Shown here: in pieces, positions 23,049 through 36,479 of the stretch | Position numbering within the stretch: position 1 is the stretch's first letter | How the letters are laid out: every line of letters starts with the position of its first letter | Position numbers and translations under genes: made by a program | The notes under the pieces: model-generated | Databases searched by the model: none | Told to the model about the DNA's origin: nothing | Seen by the model: the letters and a program-made list of their open reading frames with translations, nothing else | Assembly (NCBI GenBank): GCA_031841125.1 | Contig: CM063110.1 | Location: forward strand, 34,735,214 to 34,799,213 | Source: Acanthococcus lagerstroemiae | Taxonomy: Eukaryota; Arthropoda; Insecta; Hemiptera; Eriococcidae | Reading direction: 5' to 3' | Length of the DNA stretch: 64,000 nucleotides

Positions 23049-24066
23049 GTGTGTTGCCAGAACCCTTTCACGAAAATTCTTGAGATTTGGTTGTGTCACA
23101 GGAATAAATTATGTTACAGGCAAATCGTGAAATCCGTCATATCATGAAATGCCGGCTAAATTTTAGTCATTTCATGAAATGACTGAAATTTAGCCGACAT
23201 TTAATGAATGGTGGTACTCGTATTAGGCATGTCATAAAATACTTTTTTTTCCCTGGAAATATTGTACTAATATGAAGATTAGGCTCTACTCGCTGATTAC
23301 AAATCATATTATTTATCCTTTTTGAACACGTTAGAACGTCTCGACTACCTATTGGAAGTACAAGTACTCACTGTAAATTTGCTTCGCTACGGCCCTGAAG
23401 ATCGGGCTTTCTTCTAAATGTGGCCTTGGCTTTCTATATACCTTCAAAATTGCCTTATTTTACTTTAGTCAAAACTTCAAAATTTGGAAAAGCAGAGGGA
23501 TCTTGGCTTTCAGCTTAATATTTGATTGTCGTGGTGACATGGGGAAAGGATTGTTGGATTAATTGCAGTTCTACTTGGATGTGTCTGGATATTTCCTTTT
23601 TGTTTTTGGCAACAAAATATTAAGACCTAGAGACATTTTGGCGCTCGGATTTCAACGCTTTGGTTTTTTATTGGGCAGGTGAGGGGTGGCGGGACACATG
23701 AATTTTCAGCAGTTATATATTAGTGAGAAAGTTTTCAGACTACTGCAGAAAAGAGTCGTTTGAAAACTGAGTCATACTATTTTTTATAACGATTTCAGCC
23801 ATTTCTACGCTACATTTTCACTATTAATGATGTGCCCAGAAATTGAAACACATTTCATGCAATACCGAGACATTTCAGAAACTGTCTAGGTACTTCGTAT
23901 AATAAATGAAATTTTGAACGATTGGCCTAAAATCATTCGGCATTTCATTAAATGCCTTGATTTCACGATCTGCCTGTAACATATACATCGGTGCTTATAC
24001 TTCCTTGTCTCAGTTTTTTTCAGAAACTCGTGAGATCTCAAAATTTCGTGAGAGATGGCAACACTG
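23049..24066. mobile_element. Long-TIR hAT-like non-autonomous element, 1018 bp
   Basis: The ends read GTGTGTTGCCA at the left and TGGCAACACTG at the right. The flanks TTGACCAA (23041-23048) and ATGACCAA (24067-24074) match at 7 of 8. Imperfect inverted arms run for roughly 130 bp and include TGTTACAGGCAAATCGTGAA (about 23112) mirrored at 23959-23981. Inside the left arm lies a further near-perfect palindrome around GTCATTTCATGAAATGAC, and ATTTCAT/ATGAAAT words recur. There is no transposase frame. Confidence 0.75.
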
Positions 24067-24074
24067 ATGACCAA

Positions 24075-24479
24075 AACCTGAATTGAAAATACCCTTTTGC
24101 TGGCCACCGAAGTTGGTGATGTAGCGTGTTGAACTGTAAAAAAGTGTAATGCAACAGCTGCATAAATATGCAACCAGTTGATCAATTATAGTCGCGGAAA
24201 TTTAAATTGAACCCAAGAAAGGCGTGCACAATACTGTAGCTCTAGCCATTAAACGTCATTCAGTGAAGTTGTGCACGCACATGTAGGGATGCTGAAACAA
24301 CGTATAGTCAACGTACAGCCGCATTATTATCTTTGCGCATAGTGTTGTTGCGCGTTCACCGTGACCGTACTTTGTACATCTTGGACACCCTTTTTTGGAC
24401 TCACTTTGAATTTCTGAAATTGTAGCTAATGGGTCGCGGCCGAGAATCGCTTGGTTAGGCACCATCCCTGACAAACGTT
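24075..24479. other. Non-coding gap
   Basis: Nothing recognisable; short frames only. Confidence 0.4.
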
Positions 24480-24970
24480 CGCAGAATCTAGCGTGTTACC
24501 TCAGTTCCTCTCTCCTTTCCTGGTAGTGCTATGTCAGTAATCGGACATCGTAACAGTCATGTTGTCGGCTAAGTGAGATAGTCAGAGTGGTCTGCCGTTG
24601 TTTGTTGCTGGAGTGTTTCCTTCTCAATTCCCGAGATGTGTGCGTACTTGGATTGTTACTGGCTACGTGTCTCGTCGAGTAAGCGACTAATGAGACTTAC
24701 AGTTACACACAACACATACAGCACAGCACCAGTCCTTCAGATATGAGTGGTATCGTGTTCTGCTAGTATAATGTCTTGTCCCTGAGAACTGGCAAAGAAC
24801 TACAGAGCTCGCTGTCTTATCAACCTCGATTGGTACTGTGGACACTTTGTTCGCTTGTTTGCGGGGAGAGGCAGGAAACCTGTTCATTGACTTCCCAGCC
24901 CTGGGAACCGAACTCGTGTCGCAAGGATACAAGGGTGGCTTAATACCTGCCAGTCACAGAGTGGCTAGAA
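24480..24970 (-). mobile_element. tRNA-derived SINE, diverged
   Basis: On the minus strand the head reads ACTGGCAGGTATTAAG (A-box-like, about 24940-24956), then GAGTTCGGTTC (B-box-like, 24905-24915), at tRNA spacing. Body words match in kind those of the SINE at 53700-54181 (both have a tRNA head followed by several hundred bp of moderately GC-rich body). The head is more diverged than the other two. The 3' boundary is approximate. Confidence 0.5.
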
Positions 24971-26170
24971 GTTATTGAATTTCATTGTTTGCCTAGACTG
25001 TATTTTCAGACTTAATTTTAAATTTCTGATGTCGAGTCACATTTTACGAGCTAATCGTATAACTTGATCATCTGGCGTCAAAACTTTGAAGATGAGGATC
25101 CTCGAAATGAAGGAAGCCTTTTATGTTGCAAAGTCCGTAACTACTGATATATAAACTGACTGCAGAAAGGAAAACAATACTGGATAGCAAAAATGTTCGG
25201 AAATTCCGCGTTCCACATCAGGGACGAGGTGGCTCGTCGACATGAACTCCGGTCTGAATTTTGTCAGTCCTACTCACGGGTGCACAAAATTCCCAGTACG
25301 TGTGCACACTCGCGTATGTTATCGTCATTTTTATAAAAACCGTTTTTCGCAAAATCAATGATACGGCTTATCGATTCTGGAATTTCGTTACGCATCCGGA
25401 GCACTGCCGCCAATGTACAACACCCACGACAAACGATGCACTAGTGCAGGCTGTTGAACCGTGATTTTAATATTTAATACGCCGCATTTCGTCGACGTCC
25501 GATATTATGGAGTTTATACATCTATAGCCAATGTATACCCATAGATACTCGAAATTAATTCGTTTTTACAATATTATACCATTACGACCGCTGCTCGTTT
25601 TCTCGTTACGTTCCAACTCCGATATCGCCGGGCCTCGGGTCATCAATCAAAAATAAAACAAAACAAAAATGGACGTTTCGATTCGACTTTCGTATTACCC
25701 AACCATGCCGCATTCTTCACGGTCGTACGGAGAACAGTTATTAAACTATGGAGAGAGAATGAGAGAATGCTCTCCGAGTCTACATTCATTTGCCGCACGG
25801 CCAGTTGGAGTTCCCCGCAGATAATGATATAATTAACCGTCCAAATATTGTACGTACAAATTATATATACTTTTCCCACACAGCCCTTGTGCGGCGAACA
25901 TTTATACAATAAAACTATTACGGAATATGTGCGGAAAAAATTCAGCACTTCCTCTCATCCGCAGCCCGACCGATTGAGCAACAAGACGCTTTTCTATTCT
26001 GCTTACGCAATCGAGGACTGGTTCGCGTTACTATTTGCTGCCTGACTCTTGAACTGTACCTAGGTATTGAAGCCAATTTTAGAAGAGCGAGTACAAGTCA
26101 TGGGCTTCGGATTTATGTTGATATTTGTTGATGTATCACTACAACTCGTATTTCTGCCAACTATCAACAG
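24971..26170. other. Unique AT-rich sequence
   Basis: No repeat hallmark and no recognisable exon. The DNA looks single-copy, so it could be intronic or intergenic host sequence. Confidence 0.4.
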
Positions 26171-26179
26171 CTTATAGTA

Positions 26180-27185
26180 ATTAACGTGTCAATAATGTTG
26201 ATTGTTGTTGATTATGCATATTATGTATTGCTGAACGCTGAGTCCTGTTTTTGGCGAAGGGTTCTTCTTGTACTATTGCCAGGAGCGCTAATGTGAATTC
26301 GTAGATTGAAACGATTGAAACAGCTGAGACGTGACATGTATGCATCACGGCCAAATCACGGTCGCCATGCTCCATTTTTGCCACCCGGCGAATAGTCAAC
26401 AAGCCGTTAGTAGTCTGCACTGTTGATGATCAATAAAGGGATTGAAACAGCTGAGATCTTATACGCATGTACTGCGGCCGCATCACAGCCGCCATGCTCC
26501 ACTTGCCACCCGGCGAGTTGTCAACAAGCTGTTCGAAGTCTGTATTGTTGATAGTCGATGAAACGATTGAACCAGCTGGGAGTTAACAGCCGAGATAGAC
26601 CTGACACGCATGTACCACAGCCAAATCACGGCTATCATGCTCCATTTTTGCCTCCTGGAGAGTAGTCAAAAAAACTTTCAATAGTTTACCCTGTTAATGG
26701 TCGATGAACGGTTTGAAACAGCTGAGACGTGACGCACATGCACCACGGCTATCGTGCTCCATTTTTGCCACCCGACGAGTAGTCAACAAACTTTCAATAA
26801 CTACTGTTGATGGTCGAAACAACTGGGAGTTGATAGCTGAGACCTGACACGCATGTATTGCGGTCAAACGTAGTCAACAAGATGTTGATAGTGTACTCTA
26901 TTGATGGTCGATGAAGCGATTGAAACAGCTGGGAGTTGATAGCTGAGACCTAATACGTATGTATCACGATCAAACCACGGCTGTTGTGCTCCATTTTTGC
27001 CACCGGACGAGTAGTTAACAAGCTGTTGTTAGTCGACTCTGTTGATGGTCGATGAAGCGATTGAAACAGCTGGAAGTTGACAGTGAGACGTGACACGCAT
27101 GTACCACGGCCATCATGCTTCATTTTTGCCACCCGGAGAGTAGTCAACGAGCCGTTGATGGTCTACACTATTGATGATCGACTTT
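26180..27185. repeat. Tandem repeat array, period about 110-150 bp
   Basis: GATTGAAACAGCTGAGACG-like phrases recur near 26308, 26439, 26559, 26710, 26816, 26918 and 27059. Each is followed by CGCATGTACCACGGCC-like and CATGCTCCATTTTTGCCACC-like segments, then AGTCAACAAGC and GTTGATGGTCGATGAA. Unit length varies through indels and divergence is substantial, so this is an older array than the satellite at 15.6 kb. The minus-strand frames inside are by-products. Confidence 0.9.
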
Positions 27186-28200
27186 TTTGTTGTGTCGACC
27201 ACGTTAATTTCCGAGGTCTAACACGCCCATCTGCCAGGTTTACCATCCGACTTCCTCCGCAAAGAATCGAAGGTACACCAGGCTTCATGAAGAAGCGGAA
27301 CCAAAACGTCACAGAACGCGTTTTCTCATCCGGGCGTCGACTCGGCGACGCTTTCCGTACGGATACGGGCCATCGAAGACGAGAGGGAAAGAGAAAAAAA
27401 GTACACACGTACATGTGCACTCGGCCAGTGTAGGTACAGATAGATATCACTCCGGTACAATGGACGAGAAACCGAACAGTGAACTTCATCAGGTGCGAGT
27501 ACGTGCGCGTTGCTGCTGTCGCTTGATACGACTAAGGCGACCACTGGCACTGCAGACGAACAATGCGACCATAATGTATACGAGAACGATGCCGATGATG
27601 ACGGCGACGACAGTGATGACGACGTCGACAAACGACAATAAGACGCAGAAATTGCATTCTCATTTCTAACATCGAGGAAAGAAGAAGGAGGTGAAAAAAA
27701 ATACTCGCTCTACGCTTGTTATGCGCGACGGCGTTGAAAAGAGCGACGTAGGAGTTGAACAATACACGGCAAGAAAAAAATTCCCATAGACGAGACACAC
27801 AGCGAAACAATTAATTACGACAATACACGATTTATTTTTGAGCCCGCCAACTCCACGCGGAGCACCGAGCAGCGAACCGGTCACGCCGCGCTAACCCGAT
27901 TCAAAATTTTGTCCTGGTTCCGTCTTCTGCGTCCGTCCGCTTGTACATCCCGTCGACCTACGAGTTCCAGAGACGACATTGCCGTCACCTTCGGTGTCGC
28001 CGCCGTCGTCGGCAGCCGCGTGGTTCATCCTCCAGAGCGAAGAACATATGGGTCCAGAGACTCGCCCCACGACGTTATGTGCCAAGAACGACCAGAGACG
28101 ACGGAACTGAGGTGGGTGGATGGCTACGCGGAAGATCGCACACTGGTCTCGTGTTCCGAGTGCGCTTCTTTTGTGAGCTAGGAGAGCTTGACCTAGAATG
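27186..28200. other. GC- and CpG-richer block, possible exon or promoter region
   Basis: Base composition shifts clearly from the AT-rich surroundings to a CG-containing, roughly balanced composition for about 1 kb, with many overlapping open frames on both strands. This is what a host exon or promoter might look like, but I cannot assign a gene. It contains the candidate membrane-spanning frame below. Confidence 0.35.
27489..27659 (-). other. Candidate exon encoding a transmembrane helix and basic tail
   Basis: A minus-strand frame of 57 codons between stops reads VVITVVAVIIGIVLVYIMV, then ALFVCSASGRLSRIK and RQQQRARTRT before TGA. This is a textbook single transmembrane segment followed by a basic stop-transfer tail, as at the C-terminus of a type I membrane protein. 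It has no in-frame Met at a sensible place and no obvious AG acceptor. The hydrophobic run overlaps a GAC/GTC-rich trinucleotide tract, which in the opposite frame gives an acidic run (DADDDGDDSDDDVDKRQ), so either reading could be an artefact of the repeat. Confidence 0.25.
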
Positions 28201-30193
28201 AGGACTGTCGACTGTATATGCCATACTCTGCTGTACTCAGTTATGTATTAACGTTTTCAGAATGGAGATTATTTACCATGGCAAACTCCAAGGGATTTGG
28301 GTGAGTGACTTGCCAATACTGTATTGTTAGTTTTTGATTTGGCACAACTGAGGCGGATCTCAACTCAGCGGAATGTTGTGACGGCACCGCATTCGCGGCA
28401 CGTGCGTCAGCTTTCCGCCCCGTATCCCATATGATGCCCGCTTTGGGTGAATACCGAACATTTTCCTCATATGTCTTGAGCATTGAAGAAAAAAAATGGG
28501 GGCAAACTCCAAAGAATGGGAGCGAGCAGTCTGATACTGCCGCAGTGTTTGTTTATCATTATGAGATTTGAGGTAACACATCCTGGCGAGGAAGATTATT
28601 TGATTATTTCGTACATTAAAGGAGCTCACCATAGGACAAACCAGGAAGTGCCGAGTTTACTGGCAAATCGGAGAATTTTATTTCAAAATGCCTAATCTTT
28701 TGGGCGAGGAATGTCGTTTATGGTAGAAGTCGGTCCAGCCTGCAAGCAGAGTCATGGGTAGAACTGGCACGTTCATAATTTTGTGGGCTCGGAGCTCCTA
28801 AGAATTTGAGATGTACAAGAAGAAAAACAAAGTATTTTAAATGAAGTGAAATCAAGTGCCTACAATAAGGGTGTAACAAGACAACAGAGGAAGTAAATGT
28901 GAAGCAAATGAGTAAATGATTAGCAAACTACGACTTATTCTCAATACTTCAGTGGAATTTAGCCGAGTACCGAGTAGCGTCCTTACATCCTGATTTAATC
29001 AGTATTCATGCTACAATTTTATCAAAGAAATGGACGTTCCGAAAGCTGCCCGTCTCCGACTGTCGGGGACCCGGGAGGCTTTGTTTTCAATACATATTTT
29101 GAGCCCTTGAATCTGTTGAAAACATCAAAACGTGATTTTTCATGTAAAATTTCAGTGTCAAAGGTTCTTTTCTTCGGAAATCAAGGTTTTTAAGTGGCAG
29201 GGTCTGTTGTTTCTTTCTCTTCATACCATGTCTTTCCCTATGAACAGGAATCTCGAACGTACAGCCAACTTTGGAATTTCAAATTGAACGATTTCGAGCG
29301 AAATAACAAAATTCGAGCTTCTTCGTAGGTCACTGAAGTTGTATGTTTCATCAGAGATGATCCAGCTTCGATGTTATGCCCCAGAATCTGAATTTCACCG
29401 TTGAAATGGACAAACTTCATTTAACTTGGAAAACTGGATATTGTATAAGTATATATTAGTGTTTTTGGGTTGCTCATTGTGATTACTTATTTCATTATAT
29501 TTTTGTCTGGTCCCGATTTGTGCCTATTTATTCATTTCAAGCGAGTAGAAAGTAGGGATTTTGTATCCCCTATCAGGGGCAGAGAAAAAAATCTAACGGC
29601 GTATTCGAAATTAGCGACGCGGAAAACCTCCATTTTGATATTTTCTCTAAACCCTGTTAAAACCTTGCGATGATTGTCTTAGACCGTTAAGCTCTTTTGA
29701 GACATTTTCAATTGGTGGCACTTCGGTACTCGGCTTGTATATCTTCAACCTCTGACTTTGATAAAGTTATTCAAAATTCCGTAAAAACTTCGAGATAGGT
29801 ATTTTGAGATTTTGACAAGATTCATCAGAATTCCTTTGAGATTTTGCTGATTCATCAGGAGTCGCAAAACTCGGTCAAGACTTACACAAACTAGTTTTAG
29901 GTTCAGGATATTACCTACTGAGACTCATTAAATACCTGCTAAGATTAGATCCAGACTCTCCAAGACTGGTTAGAAGTTGGGAATAAAAACTGCCCTGTCA
30001 TTTCAGAGTGAAGTTGAAAATTTATGTTATCTGAAGAGGCATTTTCAACCATTCGCACTTCAATTAGAATCGGTAATTTTGATGTTTTTCGAATGACACT
30101 CATTTCTGTCCAAGGAAGGTGTAAAGTAAGCTCCTGAGGGTGGGTCCTCGGTTTCATGTATGTATCATGCTTTTTAAAAAATAGACATACGTC
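28201..30193. other. Non-coding gap with a ~220-bp diverged duplication
   Basis: GGCAAACTCCAAGGGATTTG near 28280 recurs as GGCAAACTCCAAAGAATGGG near 28500, with further related words, suggesting an old tandem duplication. One decayed GAAATTAGCGACGCGGAAAA motif lies near 29610. No gene is recognised. Confidence 0.4.
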
Positions 30194-30345
30194 TTTTTTT
30201 TTTTTAATCTCGTGAGGGGCCAAGGCCCCACCCGGTGGCCAGTCCGGAACTTTCTCCGATAGCTTCTTGTATTCTTCGAAAAACGTAAAAATGGCAACAC
30301 ACCCACGATGGGAGGGTCGTTCCAAGTAGAGGGGGTCGCCTTCAT
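30194..30345 (-). mobile_element. Possible minus-strand retroelement 3' end with poly(A)
   Basis: Read on the minus strand, a GC-rich segment (GGACTGGCCACCGGGTGGGG, then a GGGGCCAAGGCCCC palindrome in either strand) ends in GAGATT followed by 12 A. This resembles the tail of a processed insertion. No TSD could be set and no family is recognised. Confidence 0.3.
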
Positions 30346-33300
30346 GATTAACCGGTTACCTTAAGCCTTCAGCCTCAAGTTCTCTGTCGCCTTCTCAAAG
30401 TGAGTCGAGCAGATGAGTCGAGTATCACGTTCTAGGGTCTCCTACCAGTGACGCTCCTCGGGACGGGAGCGAACGCTCACAGGAGCCGAGATGTCACTGG
30501 GCTTTTCCTTTCTCCATCAACTTTTCTCATCCGCTACGGTCATTGTCTCCAATGCTGCTGCTACAGCTTCGGTGGCGGGCCGCTTATCGATGTTCGTTGA
30601 CGATGGGCCCGCCCTCTTCCGGACTCTTCATCAGTCTGGGGCCGCGCTCTTCCACTGGTGGCTACTACAAGTTTTCCCTGATTCCCGCCAGTCAACACTG
30701 ATGTGCCGCCGACAGGGACACCGGTACGGGTCCGCCCTGATTCCCGGTGCTGGAGTCTGCGGCGGCTACTGGACAGCGGGGACGGGCCCACCCTGATTCC
30801 CGCTGTCCGTTGGTTGGTGCTGGTGGTGACAGACATACGTCCTTACCTGCAGTTAACGTGACTAAACAAATCGAACAAAGGCTCGAAATAGAGGCGTGTC
30901 AGCTCGCTGACCCGAGTGCCAAAATCTATATTTTACAGTAAAACATACGCCTGCATGCGAAAAGGCCCCATTTGGTATTTATTTCAGAGCATATAACTGG
31001 ATACAGTTACCATGCTTTCAAGTCTGGTCACAACTTTCTTGACAGAAAATGCATGACCCTAGGCATTATTGTGGTTGTGGTTGGCTTTCAAGTAATTTTG
31101 AGAAAATTATAATGCGGATGTGTAATAACTGTAAGACATCCTTTACCTCATTCGTTTTTGTTTGCTCCAAATTAAGAACGGGTTCATCGATGGATTTCAA
31201 AAATAATTTCTCATGACAGTACCCATAAAATCTTCAGCTCGTTTGACGAAATTTGAAAACTTATTTGTTCAGTCTGACCCTAAAATGCAACTTTCTGAGT
31301 AGTTAATCCCTGACATTCGGAAAATGTTTTATTTCCATGCTACCCTTTTGTCCAATTCATACCATGTCGTGGACAGGGAGTGTCAAAACATCGGACAGTT
31401 TTTGTCAAGTACAGCAAAACATGTCATATTTATGGATCGTCTGAGTGTTTTAGTATAATTGGAAAGTATTCGTACTTCATTTACGTCATAGTTCTTGATG
31501 AGTAGATCAAAAGTAGTTTTAATAGCTGGTTGTCCTACATATAAAACTAAAATGGATAATTTGTGTTTTTCCCATGGTTTAACGTTTCTACGTTTTGGAA
31601 TATGAAAAATTTTTTGCGGACATGCTTATCGTACGAACTGAAGGATCCGTAAGAATTTCAATTTCAACTCACGTGTGTCCTATTATATGTGGCTTTAAAC
31701 ATCGGTTCGTATTTCTTCGTAATTGGGAAAAGGAGCTAATCAGCTGATACCGTCTAATGAATCCATATAGGAACTTGTGTTCGTAGCAAGTTACCTGCCT
31801 TCAAAAAATGGCGAAACCATTTTTCTGTTAGCTGAATGACGCGAAACTCTATTGTAATGTTTTTAATGAGCCACATTACATTGAGGAGCATCGACTTAGA
31901 ATATTCTTCTATTATACGTCAAAAATGTAACGGAAACTGTCCTAATCTTTCATATTATCTCAATCCAGTACTGAAAGTATTGCAAGAGTCTGAAAATTCG
32001 AGTCATTACGAATTTGAATCCACCATTTCCCTTCCACGATTAGTTACTTCAGTACGTCTCTGATGGTAACTCAAGGAAACAGCCACTAGTTGATAAAATT
32101 TATTACCAAATAAGAGAACGCCAATCCCATTTTTTTCTGGGTATAAGGGCTAATTGTAATTTGATTCCGTAGAAAACTAATCTGACATGAAGAAATGAAG
32201 GTTGATGGAAGACTACTTTGTACGCACATAGACATCTGTTTTTTGCGGAAATTTGATGAGCAGTGTAGTCAGAGAAAAGAGCCGACCAAAGGAAAAATTG
32301 TATTAGAGTTCGCCGTTACACAATAACGCACGAGAAGTTTTTTCTCCCTCTTGTACCCCAACATCTTGGTGGAGCTTGTTTTCTTCTCTTTGAAACCATA
32401 CAGTTCGTATATATGTGATGTTCGTAATTATGCAAATTATGTTTACTTTTTTTGTATCGTGTCGTTGCGTGCGCGACGTGCTCTCGAAAGTTTTTCTGAT
32501 ACATGTTTGCTTTTCGTTTCAGGTAAGAAGACTTAAGTGTACTGCACTTCTTGTAAGAAGGTAGTGTGGGTCGAGAATTACGCAAAATTGAGTCACATCA
32601 GTCAAATTGGAATTATGAAGACCTGCAGGTCACAGGCCAGTAGTTCGGAGCCATTTTCCTATGTAAGTGAATTTTCTCAAATTTATATCCAACTGTCGTG
32701 CTTTTAAGGGTGAATACTTGACTGAGATCGCCTCAAGAACTATTTACGTATTGTTGGGTTGGATATTAGGTCAGTTTAAAATTTAATGACCTTGTCTTAT
32801 TTCAGCAGTTTAAGCTATCCTGCTCCAACAGAAGCGCATGTTTTCTTTGCAAGAATGATATAGGCAGTATGTATGAGAGACGGCAGATATTAAGCTTTGT
32901 ATAAAAGCCTTATTTTCTGTACCGTTGTTGAGATGTGTGAAGCCGAATGAGAACGTGTTTTCGCGATTACGCTCCAATGAGTTCCCTTTAGTCAGAAGAA
33001 CGAAGAAGAAACCGGGATGAGGAGGATGGTGTTCTTCGCGTGGAAAGTGCATCTTGCTTTGGATAGCGGAAATGTGTGTTACTGTTGTGGTGTTAGAAGA
33101 TACACTGGGGTTCCGTCATGCATCGTTTCGCTTATAATGTTGAAGTGGTGTATCTAGAGGGGCAACACAACTTTGGTACTGGAGACTCCTCGATGCTCAT
33201 TTAGGAATGACGCTGTTTACAATGCTACGGCGTCCCGTGTTAAAACCTTGATGGTTACCTCATAATAGATGTGTTCAGTGATAGCACCCGTATGTGTTCG

Positions 33301-36300
33301 TACTGTACTGTGGATCTCTGTAACATTGCCTACGTCTGGTAACTTTAATAGCGAAATTGTCTGTTTTCGTGAAAAATATCCATCCCCATTTGAATGTAGG
33401 TAGACCCTTCCGATAATTTCTTATGATCGTCTGCCAGGTTCCGCGTTCAATCCGACGGTACTTGCTTAAATTCCATCGGTTCTCCCCGTGCATTACGTTG
33501 AGCAGACGACAATCTGAACTTGTCAATTGACTGCACAGTATGTGCTTTTGAACTGCTGTCTGTGTCCGCGCTGTTGTCCACCTCTCGTTTTGTTCATGTG
33601 TCCCTCACAGTCGTGAACAAGAGGTCGAGCAAGTTACTCCGAATGCTAGTTCAAGTTTAACTTTCCCTACTTGTCCCAGAAATAGAAAAACCAATCTTCG
33701 TCTTCAAATTATACCCCAGGCAAACTCAAAATTATGCTTGGTTAAAACTCGTGTAAGAGTAATAACGCAAGGGGGAGCGAGAATTCATGACTGTGATGTA
33801 AACGTAAACAACGATGACATGACAATCGAAATGAATCCCAGAACGCTGCCTTGATTGAATTAGGCGTAAACGAATAGAAGAACCTAAAACTAGATTAAAA
33901 ATGTCTAGTATCTTCTACAAAATTGCTTTTAAAGCCCCCCGTTTCCACCATGCCGTAGTTTCTCGAATATCGTGGCAATTGTTTTATTACATTTCTTCGG
34001 CGACCCAGTCCAAGCGTACGAATCAAACGAAGAGCACTTACATTTTCCTCAGTCTCATTTCGGTATTACAGAGTTTGAGTTATTTCTCACAGAAATAAGT
34101 GCCACCGGCGTTCAGAGATAACCACCTATTTTGAGTACGAATAAAAAGCCACGTGAGGAGTGTTTGCACTGACATAAGTACTGTACAACAAAATGAAAAC
34201 AAAAGCAGCAGAAAGGATTGATCTTAGTCGATTAGGGGTTGCAGTTTAATTGGAAAATATTCACCCGTGGACTTCTCATGTTGAGGAGATTAAAATTTGT
34301 TATGGTTGTGGGCTCAGAGGTTCGCGGATCAAAACCACACTTTGCTACCACATCGTGAATTTCAGCGAAATACACTTGAGCATTCTCGTATTTCAAGTCA
34401 ATTTTTACTCATCTTTATTTCAGTGGAAATTATATCGACAAATTCAGAAATTATTCCCGATAAACGTTATTTTTATTATTATGAAACCAGTGTAGCCACA
34501 TGGCCATCGCACATTCCGCGACAAACTGTCTAACGTCGAGAAATATTGAAAAACAACTTTGTTACTTTCTCCTAGCTGCCTGAAAGTCAACATAATTTAT
34601 GTACATTTCGTAGCATTAAAGTTAATTGCCGACATATTGCCTATCAAACGAATTGAAGGATTCGTGTATTCTAATTTCAATTTTAACATTTTGTGCGATA
34701 ATTTAAACAATGGAACATGATTGAGAGAGACTTGACCAGCCTCTAATAAGTTCTTCAAACCTATATCCAGTAGCCTAACTTGAAAATCTCGAGGCGTAAT
34801 TTTTTCTTTTGGAAGTTCGTGAGATTTTTTTCTTAGTTTCCAACAAGAATGAATAAGATCAATTTCATCTAGAAATAAACTCGCAATCGAATACCTTAAG
34901 TTCATTCGATCTGTACTGCTGAAAGTCAAAATGTTTTTTTTTTCTTCCTTTCTTTCTTTCCCCAGATGATAGGAGAATGAAGATCGTGTAGAACACAAAA
35001 ATGGTGGCGAACATGATTTTTTCGTTAATATCTAGGATAATTTTTCTTTCAAAATTCATCTGATCTATAGTCGTGATATTGTTCAATTTTTCAAATGATC
35101 GGTAGTTCTTAATTCCCCTATTCCGTATTCTCAGTATCCCTTAGTATTGAAGTTAGACATTTTGCCTGTTATGAAAACTGTGGGGTCTCGAATTTCAACC
35201 CATGTTCATCGTTATACTTCTCTTGAATTTCAGTGTGGTAGAACTTGGTACCAAACATCACTGAATAGTTTTTTTTCTGTAATGTACCAGACTTGACTGA
35301 AATACTTTGCCTATCTGGTAAATGGAAGACTGGATCAGTTTTCTCACTTTTCAACTACGTTTTCAAGTTTCCTGACGTTTTAGTACTCCAATGTACTGTA
35401 AAATATAAGAAAAACTGTCTCTTCTAATCTAGTTTGAGGTAGACAATATTTCGTTGTATCAGCAGAGTCAACAGGAAGCGATCATCTTGTGTAAGATACC
35501 TTCTTCTTTGCAGTCATGAGTTTGACAATAGCTATATACATATAAGGACACATATCACTTCGGCTGTTCTGCGGTTCAATTTCTGGTCGTCTGACTGCGT
35601 GTGACTATCTATCTATCTGTCTATCTATTAATTTATATCTCCATTTATATCCTGCTAGTCTATTTCATTGGCTGTCTAGTGTCCACCTACCGGTCCACAT
35701 CTGATGACGGACTGTCTTGGATCTTGGAGATTTTCTTTCCAAAGATGGAGAAAGAAGTGTAGAACGTTAGGGATCTCTTGAAGATTAATTTTTCCTTGAA
35801 TATATTCAATCAGCTTCCGACTAAGTTTTTCCTAGTCGTCGGTGGAGACAAGTTTTGTCCAGAACTGGAGATTTTGGTCTTTGGATCCTTGGACCATAAC
35901 TCTCGCCTGTGTTTTCAGAAAAAATGTAAAAGACATAGAATAAGCAGACTGACAAGGACCAGCACAGGAATGAAAAGAGATGAAAGGGTCTGATTTAATG
36001 GCCCGATAAAACAAAGGGATACATCGACAGGAACAGATGAAAATACGACAATTTAACGGGTTTAACGACAATTTAATGGGTCTAACGACAATTTCCACAG
36101 TAAACAATAAAAATATGAATGCCCGATCAAACAAATAAGTGGGGCGCGAATGCTTTCACCCAAAAATCAACTTCAAATTTCAGTTCATTTTAACCATAAC
36201 GTCTAGTAGTATAAACATAAATATATACTGTCTATACTGTAAAGGTTTAAAGGAGAGAAAAAAAAAAGTTTGAAAAAGTCAGGAATTTATATTTTACCAT

Positions 36301-36479
36301 TCTTGTAGACTCCTTGAATATGATGCACGACAATAATATACAATGCACTGCTGAAAATTAATTATCACGGTAACCTGGGTGGCGGCAAATTAAATGTTAT
36401 AAAAGCGAATTTTTGAGTGGACGTCAATTGAAGGGAAAACTAGAAATAAATGAAAAAAGCAAATAGGTAAAAAATGATA
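30346..36479. other. Mostly unique AT-rich sequence
   Basis: A GC-richer island at 30480-30850 has open frames on both strands and, on the minus strand, a good donor-like CTGCAGGTAAGG near 30853, but no identifiable protein. A CTAT/CTGT tetranucleotide tract lies at 35605-35628. Three 23-bp copies of an ACGACAATTTAA phrase sit at 36045-36100. Otherwise nothing is recognised apart from the possible zinc-finger scrap listed separately. Confidence 0.35.
32540..32655 (+). pseudogene. Possible zinc-finger scrap of a hAT-type protein
   Basis: In one frame the sequence reads VYCTSCKKVVWVENYAKLSH, giving a C-x2-C pair and a KLSxH pattern like the N-terminal finger of some hAT transposases, followed by FSY and then GTAAGT. 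A stop lies just upstream (TAA in the KKT codon context). The fragment is about 38 codons only and could be chance. Confidence 0.25.

Noticed and set aside
27326..27631. Serine-rich minus-strand protein (STSSSLSSPSSSASF)
   Set aside because: It is the frame-shifted reading of a GAC/GTC trinucleotide tract. The transmembrane reading was preferred but is itself only tentative.
30491..30836. GC-rich island frames on both strands as a gene
   Set aside because: Overlapping frames on both strands with repetitive GGGCCCGCC / CTGATTCCCG words and no identifiable protein. The donor-like GTAAGG alone is not enough.
32520..32660. Bona fide spliced host exon between TTTCAG and GTAAGT
   Set aside because: The splice-like ends are good, but the only finger-like frame contains a stop near its start and looks like a transposase scrap.
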